In this document: positions 16,791 to 24,427 of the stretch, piece after piece
Layout: every line of letters begins with the position of its first letter
Position numbering within the stretch: position 1 is the stretch's first letter
Source of the DNA: Deferribacteraceae bacterium UBA1873
Lineage (GTDB): Bacteria; Chrysiogenota; Deferribacteres; Deferribacterales; Flexistipitaceae
DNA length: 27,397 nt
NCBI GenBank assembly: GCA_002338145.1
Contig: DDHP01000009.1
Location: forward strand, 1 to 27,397
Direction: 5' to 3'
Translations under genes and position numbers: made by a program
Notes under the pieces: generated by a model
Told to the model about the DNA's origin: nothing
What the model saw: the letters and a program-made list of their open reading frames with translations, nothing else
The model's database searches: none

Positions 16791-17680
16791 AAAAACTTCT
16801 TTTTTTACTTTTAAGAGGTCTAAAATTTTTCTACACTAATATAACACTAAACATTGCCTCCATCCTTACAATAACTACCATACTTTTTGTTTTTCATATT
16901 TTCCTCACAATAAGTCTCTCGGTAAATGACTTTTTTACCGGAATGGGCAATATTCAAAATATTCGCCTGTATCTAAACACTGAAAGTCAAGATGAAATAA
17001 AAAACTTCTTAAACAAATTAAATAATCTTGAAAGCATTGAATCCACTACATACTTCACCCAGGAAGATACAATGGAGTATATTCGCAAATCAACAAGTAA
17101 TATCAGTTATCTCGAAAATATTCCAAAAGAATTTTATCCTCATTTTATTGAAGCCAAAATAAAAGACGAATACAGGGATTTTAGCAGTGTAAAAAAATTG
17201 GAAAATACACTGAAAGATTTTGAAATAGTTGATGTGGCTTCTTACGGTGAAAAATGGATTGTAAATTTTTCCTCTTTAAACTACGGATTAAAAATATTTT
17301 TAACTATTTTAACTGTTCTGCTGGCAGGGGCACTTTCCACTATTTTATACAATACAATCAAAATCAACCTTTACAGATATAAAGATGAAATAAAAATCTA
17401 CAGTCTTGTGGGGGCTTCCAGGACTTTTATCATTACACCGATAATAACAGCTGTAATAATAGAGTCATTAATTAGCTATTTATTATCTGCTGCTGCAAGC
17501 TATTTAACGTTTTTTACACTAAACAGCAGGCTTCTCCACAACATTGATATATATTTCATAAAACTTCCCGGTATTACCACACTTGTATTCATTTTGGGGG
17601 TTTTAATACTAATTTCAGTATTCGCTGGTGTTGTTAGTGTAAAGACATTCCTCAACAGGATGGGAGCAATTAATGAATAA
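16787..17680 (+). CDS. ftsX: Cell division protein FtsX
   Basis: Membrane half of FtsEX, 297 aa. Helices at about 20-43, 167-188, 215-240 and 263-288 bracket a periplasmic loop (45-165) that binds the hydrolase or its activator; the loop starts with NIQNIRLYLNTESQDE and contains the FTQEDTMEYI element common to FtsX proteins. The TM1-large loop-TM2-TM3-TM4 layout is the expected one. Its partner is most likely the EnvC-like protein encoded next, since ftsX overlaps envC by 8 bp and ftsE by 4 bp. Confidence 0.95.
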   Translation: MKKLLFLLLRGLKFFYTNITLNIASILTITTILFVFHIFLTISLSVNDFFTGMGNIQNIRLYLNTESQDEIKNFLNKLNNLESIESTTYFTQEDTMEYIRKSTSNISYLENIPKEFYPHFIEAKIKDEYRDFSSVKKLENTLKDFEIVDVASYGEKWIVNFSSLNYGLKIFLTILTVLLAGALSTILYNTIKINLYRYKDEIKIYSLVGASRTFIITPIITAVIIESLISYLLSAAASYLTFFTLNSRLLHNIDIYFIKLPGITTLVFILGVLILISVFAGVVSVKTFLNRMGAINE

Positions 17681-18812
17681 AATATTCATTATTTTTTTCT
17701 TTTTAATCCCCCTGAATATCTGTTCTGAAGTTATCAACGACATAAAAGCAGCAAATGAGTATCTGGATAAACTGCACAATGAGATAAAAGAAGAAGAAAC
17801 ATCATTAAAAAATATAAAAAACACAAGAAAAAATCTGTTGAAAAAAATTGAGCATATAGAAAAGAAAATCTCTTATGCTGAAAGTGTTCTTGAGCAATTG
17901 AACATAAGGCTTGAAAAACTTAATAAAAACAAAAACAGTCTGGAAAAAGAAATTGAAGAAAATGAAAAAAAGATGGAAATTCTTAAAAACCAGCTTAAAA
18001 AAAGTAATACATATATCGTTGATAATAGAGGCTATACGCAACTGAAAGTGCTGATATTTTCAAAAACATACCACGACACAATAAAAAACATGGAAATTCT
18101 TGAAAAAATAAATGGCAAAATAATAGATAAAGTTAAACAGCTAAAACAAATTGTCAGGAAAATTGAAAAGCTTAAAAAAGAGTATGACGATACCGCTGGA
18201 AATCTCAATGAAATCTATAGAGCCAAAAAAAACGTTGCTCAGGAACTTTCAAATGAAAAACTAAGACATGAGCAAACACTGACACTGTTAAAAGAAGACG
18301 AAAAAAGCAAAAGAGAATATATTGAAGTCCTTAACAACAAATACAACATGCTCAGTAACAAAATAAAAGAACTTGAAAAACAAAAAAATAGTAATCCAAA
18401 CAAATTTTCCACTTCCTTTGAAAAATACAAAGGCAAAATACCGTGGCCGGCAAAAGGTAAAGTGGTGGAAAAATATGGTCCAAAAAAAATTGACGGATTC
18501 AAAGGTGAAGTCTTTAATAAAGGTATAAAAATTGCAATCAATAGCGAAAAAATCAACTCCGTTTTTGATGGAAAAGTAAAGTATGTCGACTGGATAAGAG
18601 GTTACGGAAATATTGTAATAGTTCAGCATGACAAATATTATTATACTTTATACGCAAATCTTGATAAAGTGTTTGTTAATCCCGGTCAAAATGTGCTACA
18701 AGATGAACAAATAGGACAAATTAACATAACTACTGGAAATAATAATTCTACTCTCTATTTTGAGGTTAGAAAACAAAATAAGGCGGTAAATCCGTTATTA
18801 TGGTTGCAATAA
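17673..18812 (+). CDS. envC: Murein hydrolase activator EnvC (degenerate LytM/M23 domain)
   Basis: Periplasmic coiled-coil protein with a signal peptide (1-18), long coiled coil (about 20-240, Lys/Glu-rich heptads) and a LytM domain (255-379). The domain keeps the fold signatures (FDGKVKYVDWIRGYGNIVIVQH, PLLWLQ), but the zinc ligands of active M23 peptidases are replaced: N282 and K286 in FNKGIKIA (usually HxG[IV]D), N329 in YANL (usually YAHL), and Y362 in LYFEVR (usually LHFEVR). It should therefore be an activator of amidases rather than an enzyme, as for EnvC. The coiled coil would dock on FtsX. No amidase (AmiA/B) gene is in the window. Confidence 0.93.
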   Translation: MNKIFIIFFFLIPLNICSEVINDIKAANEYLDKLHNEIKEEETSLKNIKNTRKNLLKKIEHIEKKISYAESVLEQLNIRLEKLNKNKNSLEKEIEENEKKMEILKNQLKKSNTYIVDNRGYTQLKVLIFSKTYHDTIKNMEILEKINGKIIDKVKQLKQIVRKIEKLKKEYDDTAGNLNEIYRAKKNVAQELSNEKLRHEQTLTLLKEDEKSKREYIEVLNNKYNMLSNKIKELEKQKNSNPNKFSTSFEKYKGKIPWPAKGKVVEKYGPKKIDGFKGEVFNKGIKIAINSEKINSVFDGKVKYVDWIRGYGNIVIVQHDKYYYTLYANLDKVFVNPGQNVLQDEQIGQINITTGNNNSTLYFEVRKQNKAVNPLLWLQ

Positions 18813-18826
18813 ATTAGGAGGTTCTA

Positions 18827-20131
18827 ATGATCAAAAAGAAATTTATACCCATATTATTTGCCATTGTAATCGTTTCTGCATCGGTATTTTCCATGCTCAG
18901 CGTAAAAATTACTGACGTATATGCTGCTAAAGAGACAAGCAGATATGAGCAACTGGATATGTTTACAGATGCGCTTAACGTTATTGAAAAACATTATGTG
19001 GAAGATGTCGATATGGAAACACTTATAAATGGCGCAATCAAAGGGATGCTTTCCGAGCTTGATCCCCATTCGTCATTTATGACACCGGAGCTTTTCAAGG
19101 AATTTCAGGTGGAAACGAAAGGTGAATTTGGTGGTCTGGGAATAACTATCAGTATTAAAGACAACATCTTAACAATAATTTCCCCTATTGAGGACACACC
19201 TGCCGACAAAGCAGGACTGAAAGCAGGTGACAAAATCATAAGAATAGAAAATAAGCCCACCACAAACATATCCCTTGAGGAAGCCGTAGACAAACTGCGG
19301 GGAAAACCCGGAACAAAGGTAACTATAACTATTTTCAGAGAAGGTGAAGATAAGCCTTTTGATGTGACAATTACAAGGGATATAATCACTATCAAAGCTG
19401 TAAAATCAAGAGTAATTGATAACATAGGCTATATCAGACTGACACAGTTTAAACAAGACGCCTCAAAAGAAGTTCAAGATACACTGAAAAAATTAAAGAA
19501 TGAGGATATAAAAGGGATTATCATGGATCTTAGAAACAATCCCGGTGGTTTGCTCACCGAAGCTGTTAATGTTTCCGGTACCTTTTTACCCGAGGGGAAA
19601 ACAGTCGTCTACACAAAAGACAGAGATGGAAAAGAAAAACATTTAAAAACCAACCGCAGCAGATATAGCGAACTGGAAATGCCTATGATTGTACTTGTCA
19701 ACGAAGGGAGTGCTTCAGCTTCCGAAATAGTTGCGGGTGCACTTCAGGATTATAAAAGGGCTCTTATCCTCGGTCAAACAACTTTTGGCAAAGCTTCCGT
19801 ACAGACAATTATACCTATGGGTAATGGTTCGGCACTGAAATTAACCACAGCAAGGTACTATACGCCTAATGGTACTTCCATACAGAATGTCGGCATAGAA
19901 CCGGATATTAAAATCCAGCAGGGCACCATCAAATATGCAGACAACAGAACATTCATGCGCGAATTTAATCTTGCAAATCATTTGGAAGGCGATACCAAAA
20001 ATAATCGAAATACCCCTGATAACAACTCAACAGTAAGCGAAGCCGCTGAAATCACCGATGATTTACAGTTGAAATCTGCAGTAGATATGCTAAAAGGTTT
20101 AATCATTTATGGCCAGGAAAAAAACAACTAA
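18827..20131 (+). CDS. ctpA: Carboxyl-terminal processing protease CtpA (S41)
   Basis: Periplasmic serine protease of the S41 family, 434 aa. N-terminal signal/anchor (about 6-28), helical region with SELDPHSSFM (76-85), PDZ domain about 100-172 with FGGLGITISI as ligand-binding loop, then the catalytic core. Nucleophile S297 in EGSASASE (293-300) and general-base K322 in TFGKASVQ form the Ser-Lys dyad. CtpA proteases trim or degrade periplasmic proteins, including cell-wall endopeptidases, and ctpA next to envC is a frequent arrangement. A strong AGGAGG (18816-18821) supports the ATG at 18827. It overlaps the deacetylase gene by 23 bp. The tail after 365 is variable. Confidence 0.95.
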   Translation: MIKKKFIPILFAIVIVSASVFSMLSVKITDVYAAKETSRYEQLDMFTDALNVIEKHYVEDVDMETLINGAIKGMLSELDPHSSFMTPELFKEFQVETKGEFGGLGITISIKDNILTIISPIEDTPADKAGLKAGDKIIRIENKPTTNISLEEAVDKLRGKPGTKVTITIFREGEDKPFDVTITRDIITIKAVKSRVIDNIGYIRLTQFKQDASKEVQDTLKKLKNEDIKGIIMDLRNNPGGLLTEAVNVSGTFLPEGKTVVYTKDRDGKEKHLKTNRSRYSELEMPMIVLVNEGSASASEIVAGALQDYKRALILGQTTFGKASVQTIIPMGNGSALKLTTARYYTPNGTSIQNVGIEPDIKIQQGTIKYADNRTFMREFNLANHLEGDTKNNRNTPDNNSTVSEAAEITDDLQLKSAVDMLKGLIIYGQEKNN

Positions 20132-21338
20132 AAAGAATACAAACAGAAAACCAAAAAGAAAAAACAAATCTCAAATTCCCCCTTCACTGATTGTGGGGGG
20201 AATTTTTTTGTTAATGGTGGGGCTTATTGTTATCTCTTTGTTAAGTATCAAACTGAGGGATATGGAAAAACAGCGGGCCGACACCAATACAAACAGACAA
20301 AGCCAGGATACTGGTCAATATTCCATTTCTGATATAGACCGCCAGATAAAGTTGTTTTTGTATGACCACGAAATAAGCAAAAGAAATATTGTCAGCAAAT
20401 ATATTAATTTTGAAAAAGACTCACAGCATATTCATTATACAATAGAAGTAGACAAACAAAAAATTTATCCTATGAGAAAATCTCTCATAAACTTCTTTAA
20501 TTCAAAAGATTTCAGTTTTACAGAAAAACAGTCAATGATTTTCAGGAAAAATAATTTTATTGTATCTATTAATCTTACGGAAAGCAAAAAGGAAACTTAT
20601 TCAAAAGATAAAACCGGTACTAAGAAAAAAGACAGAGTAAAGCAAAAACCTATTACAGACAAAATCCAGTATGAAGCAAAGATGGCAATCATACTTGATG
20701 ACGCCGGTTATAATCTTGCTCTTGCCGAAAAAGCTGTTTCAATCAAATATCCACTGACTCTGTCTATACTACCATACACGGAGTACGACAGAGAAACCGC
20801 TGAAATTACACGAAAAAACAACAAAGGCGTATTCCTGCATTTACCTATGCAACCGCTGTCCTATCCTGATACTGACCCCGGTAAAGGAGCAATTTTGTTA
20901 AACACTCCAGAAAGCCTTATCAAAATTCTGATTGAAAAAGATATAGAACAGTTAGGAAAAATAGACGGTGCAAACAATCATATGGGCTCTGCTGTTACTG
21001 AAAACTCAAAAAAAATAAAGCAAACACTTCAATATTTGAAAAATTACACTAACAGTTTTGTTGATAGCCATACCTCTAAAAATTCTGTTGCCTTCGACGT
21101 TTGCCGTTCACTGGGAATGAATTGTGGCATAAGTGAAAAATTTATAGACAACAGCGCTGATACTGAATATATAAAGGAAAAACTTCAGGAAGGGGCACAA
21201 CTGGCTTTAAAAAATAAAAAAATAATCATCATAGGCCACCTCCGTCCAAACACTGTGGATGTGTTAAAAAATATATTGCCTGAAATAGAAAAAAAAGGTG
21301 TTCAGATAGTACCTGTAAGTGAGGTTTTGAAAAATTGA
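20109..21338 (+). CDS. Divergent polysaccharide deacetylase family protein (YibQ-like)
   Basis: Membrane-anchored protein, 409 aa. A very basic N-terminus (1-22, Lys/Arg runs) and one membrane helix (25-45) precede a variable domain (65-185) and the divergent deacetylase domain (190-407). Landmarks are AIILDDAGYN (193-202), GVFLHLPMQP (240-249), GANNHMGS (287-294), FVDSHTS (317-323) and IIGHLRP (374-380). These match the family often encoded beside envC and ctpA. Carbohydrate-deacetylase activity is presumed from fold and has rarely been demonstrated. The ATG lies inside the last codons of ctpA (23-bp overlap) with no strong ribosome site, implying coupling. It overlaps tsaD by 4 bp. Confidence 0.88.
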   Translation: MARKKTTKKNTNRKPKRKNKSQIPPSLIVGGIFLLMVGLIVISLLSIKLRDMEKQRADTNTNRQSQDTGQYSISDIDRQIKLFLYDHEISKRNIVSKYINFEKDSQHIHYTIEVDKQKIYPMRKSLINFFNSKDFSFTEKQSMIFRKNNFIVSINLTESKKETYSKDKTGTKKKDRVKQKPITDKIQYEAKMAIILDDAGYNLALAEKAVSIKYPLTLSILPYTEYDRETAEITRKNNKGVFLHLPMQPLSYPDTDPGKGAILLNTPESLIKILIEKDIEQLGKIDGANNHMGSAVTENSKKIKQTLQYLKNYTNSFVDSHTSKNSVAFDVCRSLGMNCGISEKFIDNSADTEYIKEKLQEGAQLALKNKKIIIIGHLRPNTVDVLKNILPEIEKKGVQIVPVSEVLKN

Positions 21339-22330
21339 TTTTTCTTGGAATAGAAACATCCTGTGACGAAACCTCGGTAGCCGTTTACGATACGTATAAA
21401 GGCATAAAATCCAGCATAATATCTTCACAGATTGATATCCATTCCCGCTACGGTGGGGTAGTACCGGAAATTGCCTCGAGAAATCATGCACTTAAAATGG
21501 AAACAGTCTTCTACGAAGCACTTGAAAAAGCCTCAATCTCTGTTAATGAAATCGATGCAATAGGGGTTACAAGAGCACCCGGTCTGATAGGAGCGTTATT
21601 TGTTGGGGTTGCTTTTGCAAAAGGCCTTTCCTATGTTTTAAAAATCCCGGCAATCCCGGTAAACCATCTTGCGGCACATGTCATATCCGCTGAGATGAAC
21701 CAACCTGAATTAAAACCGCCTTACGCAGCACTTGTAATATCCGGAGGTCACTCCCACCTCTATTATGTGGACAAATCGTATAATTTTAAGCTGTATTCAC
21801 ATACTGTTGATGATGCTGCCGGAGAAGCATTTGACAAAGTAGCAAAAATGATGAATTTGCCATATCCAGGGGGACCGGAAATAGAAAAACTTGCAAAGAA
21901 AGGAAATGCAGACGGAATAAAGTTTACTGTTGCCATGAAAAATCACAAGAATATGAGTTTCAGCGGATTAAAAACAGCAGTACTAAATCAAATTAACAGC
22001 AATAACAATTGTGCTGCAAAAGAAGATATTGCAGCATCTTTTCAGAAAACACTGGTCAAAACCCTTATTGAAAAGTCAGAAAAATGCATAGAATATTTTG
22101 ACACAGACAGGCTTGTTGTGGCTGGCGGAGTAGCATGCAACTCATATCTCAGGGATGAGTTTTTCAATTACTTTAGCAACAAATGCAGCGTATTTTTCCC
22201 CACAAAATACCACTGTACTGATAATGGAGATATGGTAGCGTTTGCAGCCAGTAAATTTTACCGATTAAGGAATTTCATGGACTATAAAAGTATAGCAAAA
22301 GACAATGAAACAAGAATCAACTCAATTTAA
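21335..22330 (+). CDS. tsaD: tRNA N6-threonylcarbamoyladenosine transferase TsaD
   Basis: Transfers threonylcarbamoyl to A37 of ANN-decoding tRNAs, with TsaB and TsaE (not in the window). 331 aa. It begins at TTG, giving MIFLGIETSCDETS, the invariant TsaD start. The TTG overlaps the deacetylase TGA (TTGA, 21335-21338), and GAGG lies about 9 nt upstream. Metal ligands H111 and H115 in NHLAAHV, GGHSH (137-141), PGGPEIEKLA, FSGLKTAV, GGVACNSYLR (264-273) and DNGDMVAF (296-303) are all present. Its position at the end of a cell-envelope operon is probably incidental co-transcription of a housekeeping gene. Confidence 0.96.
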   Translation: MIFLGIETSCDETSVAVYDTYKGIKSSIISSQIDIHSRYGGVVPEIASRNHALKMETVFYEALEKASISVNEIDAIGVTRAPGLIGALFVGVAFAKGLSYVLKIPAIPVNHLAAHVISAEMNQPELKPPYAALVISGGHSHLYYVDKSYNFKLYSHTVDDAAGEAFDKVAKMMNLPYPGGPEIEKLAKKGNADGIKFTVAMKNHKNMSFSGLKTAVLNQINSNNNCAAKEDIAASFQKTLVKTLIEKSEKCIEYFDTDRLVVAGGVACNSYLRDEFFNYFSNKCSVFFPTKYHCTDNGDMVAFAASKFYRLRNFMDYKSIAKDNETRINSI

Positions 22331-23285
22331 TAATCTTAGCCACTTTTTGGCAAATAACCCAATAGTAGCAGCACCTATGGCCGGTATCACAAACCGGAGT
22401 TATCGCAAATTTCTCAGAAAGTTTACTGATGGGCTCATTTTTACAGAAATGGTTTCAGTGGAAGGCTTAAAAAGGGAAATTAACAAAACTGTCGATTACA
22501 TAAAACTTTCTAAAAGTGACAATCCTATTATTATTCAGCTTTTCGGATACAATGAAAAATCTTTTAGTGACGCTATTAAAATTTGCGAAGATTATTCAAA
22601 GCCTTTTGGCTTTGACATAAATATGGGTTGCCCGGTAAAAAAAGTTTTAAAAACAGGCGGCGGTTCAAACCTGTTAAAGGATTTAAAACAGGTAAAAAAA
22701 ATTTTCCGATATGCCAGAAAACAGACAGACAAAACACTAACGGCTAAAATAAGACTTGGATGGGATAAAAATAGCTATGTTTATAAAGATATTTTGCAGT
22801 TAGCTCATGACGAGGGGCTTGATGGACTAATCATACATGCAAGGACTAAATCCGATATGTTTTCCGGAGATATAGATTATTTGGCACTGGAAAATGCAGC
22901 ACAATTGTCCACAATCCCAATTATTGGTAACGGAAATATCACAGATTTAAGCAGCTATAAAAAAATCATGGAAACCGGAGTTAAGGCTGCTATGATAGGC
23001 AGAGCAATAATGCACTCGCCATGGATTTTCAAAGCAATTGCAGAAAACAAAAATCCAGAATTTCTGTTGGATTCTAAGGGAATTTACTCACTTTTAATGG
23101 AATTGAAAGAGTATGAAATTGAAGAAAGGGGAAAAAATTATTTAAATATCCTAAAAAAATATGCTGTCTTTTTCTCAAAAAATTTACCAAACGCTGCAAA
23201 TTTCCGGAAGCAGATTTACTCAACTTCTGATGAAAAAGAGGTATTGCAGCTTATTGAAAATTTTTTTTGCAATAACCCTGGTTAA
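22305..23285 (+). CDS. tRNA-dihydrouridine synthase (DusB-like)
   Basis: FMN enzyme reducing uridines in tRNA D-loops, 326 aa. TIM barrel with APMAGITN (23-30), FTEMVS (46-51), FDINMGCPVKKV with catalytic C109, KIRLGW (148-153), IHARTK with R180, IGNGNI (207-212) and MIGRA (230-234). It is closest in style to bacterial DusB, but the subtype is not certain. The start overlaps tsaD by 26 bp with only a weak ribosome site, so coupling is likely. It ends 3 bp from the stop of the convergent 62-aa gene, leaving no room for a terminator between them. Confidence 0.93.
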   Translation: MKQESTQFNNLSHFLANNPIVAAPMAGITNRSYRKFLRKFTDGLIFTEMVSVEGLKREINKTVDYIKLSKSDNPIIIQLFGYNEKSFSDAIKICEDYSKPFGFDINMGCPVKKVLKTGGGSNLLKDLKQVKKIFRYARKQTDKTLTAKIRLGWDKNSYVYKDILQLAHDEGLDGLIIHARTKSDMFSGDIDYLALENAAQLSTIPIIGNGNITDLSSYKKIMETGVKAAMIGRAIMHSPWIFKAIAENKNPEFLLDSKGIYSLLMELKEYEIEERGKNYLNILKKYAVFFSKNLPNAANFRKQIYSTSDEKEVLQLIENFFCNNPG

Positions 23286-23288
23286 AAA

Positions 23289-23477
23289 TCAGTTCTTTTT
23301 CTTTAAATCAGTCCAGTCACCATACCAGCGTTTGGAAGGAAAATATTTGCTATTTTTCTGCGCTGAATAATAGTAACCTGCTACAATGAGCAATAATACA
23401 AAGATAAGCAGCAAAACTCTGAGAAGACTGCCACCTTTTTTCTTTTTTGCATACCTTTTTCCTTTTCCGGATATCAT
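23289..23477 (-). CDS. 62-aa single-pass membrane protein
   Basis: Small unrecognised protein. A strongly basic N-terminus (1-15, KGKRYAKKKKGG) precedes one helix (18-38, LLRVLLLIFVLLLIVAGYYY) and a polar C-terminus ending KRWYGDWTDLKKKN. The positive-inside rule puts the N-terminus in the cytoplasm and about 25 residues in the periplasm. A GGGGGAT ribosome site at good distance from the ATG makes it a real gene rather than a chance frame. It converges on the dihydrouridine synthase gene (3-bp gap). Function unknown. Confidence 0.65.
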   Translation of the reverse strand: MISGKGKRYAKKKKGGSLLRVLLLIFVLLLIVAGYYYSAQKNSKYFPSKRWYGDWTDLKKKN

Positions 23478-23551
23478 ACTTATCCCCCAAGCGTAAGTAT
23501 AATATCGGATAATACGAAAAAAAATAAACCTAAGATTTACAAGAACAGCTG

Positions 23552-24427
23552 TTAAAAACTCCTATAATTAAGCTTTTCCCGTATTTTATCAAAATTAGGC
23601 TGACGCTTATAAAGGGGCGTATTATTTGTTTTATAGGGTGGCAGATGATTATCAAAACAGGGTTTTTCTTTGTTAATGTAAAATATGCCTAACGGATAGG
23701 GATCTTTCTCAAAAGCTTTAATCATTGCCTGTTCTTTGTCTGTCACATCGTGCTCATGAAGAAAATATGTGTTATTTTTGTACCACATATATGTATTTAT
23801 CTTATTAAAAGTAACACAAGGTTGAAAAATTTCTACATACGAAAACCCTTTGTGCAAAATGGCATTTTTTATAATCTCTTTGGTTTCATCTTTGTGCCCT
23901 ACAAATGCTCTGGCAACAAAAGAACACCCCTGGGAAATAAGCATGGCAATACTGTTCATGGGCTCATCATACACACCCCACGGCTGAGTTGTTGTTTTCA
24001 TTCCGGTCATGGAAGTCGGTGAGCCCTGCCCCTTTGTCAAGCCGTACACCTGATTATTATGGACAATTACAGTAATATTGGGATTTCTTTTTATGGCGTG
24101 TAAAAGATGGTTCCCACCTTCAGCGAACATATCACCGTCCCCGCCTACAGCAATAACCTCCAACGAAGGATTTACAGCTTTTGTGGCGGTCGCTATGGGC
24201 AGAGAACGGCCATGAAGCGTATGAAAACCGTTTGCATTCAAATAGTGAGGTATTTTGCCAGCCTGCCCTATCCCGCTAATAACAGCTATATCTTTTGGCG
24301 TATACTGCATTTCTTCCAGGACATCCATCAGCTCATTTCTTATACCAAAATTTCCGCAGCCCGGACACCAGGATATATCCTTGGATTTAGGCCTCTTAGA
24401 ATCAAATAATTTAGCCTGCTTAGCCAT
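23552..24427 (-). CDS. korB: 2-oxoacid:ferredoxin oxidoreductase beta subunit
   Basis: TPP-binding subunit, 291 aa, of a two-subunit enzyme oxidatively decarboxylating (or reductively forming) a 2-oxoacid with ferredoxin, most likely 2-oxoglutarate. WCPGCGN (20-26) supplies C21 and C24; the TPP/Mg site is GGDGDMFAEGGNH (95-107) with HNNQVYGLTKGQ (123-134). C204 in FQPCVTFN is the distal cysteine. The position that is usually the third cluster ligand (GIGCSG) is Q55 in SGIGQAGKIPHY, and the alternative cysteine of GIGQAAK-type relatives (HYLKCN) is also absent (A65). Its ATG overlaps the alpha-subunit stop by one base (TAATG) with AAGGGGG upstream. The substrate is not decided by sequence. Confidence 0.9.
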   Translation of the reverse strand: MAKQAKLFDSKRPKSKDISWCPGCGNFGIRNELMDVLEEMQYTPKDIAVISGIGQAGKIPHYLNANGFHTLHGRSLPIATATKAVNPSLEVIAVGGDGDMFAEGGNHLLHAIKRNPNITVIVHNNQVYGLTKGQGSPTSMTGMKTTTQPWGVYDEPMNSIAMLISQGCSFVARAFVGHKDETKEIIKNAILHKGFSYVEIFQPCVTFNKINTYMWYKNNTYFLHEHDVTDKEQAMIKAFEKDPYPLGIFYINKEKPCFDNHLPPYKTNNTPLYKRQPNFDKIREKLNYRSF

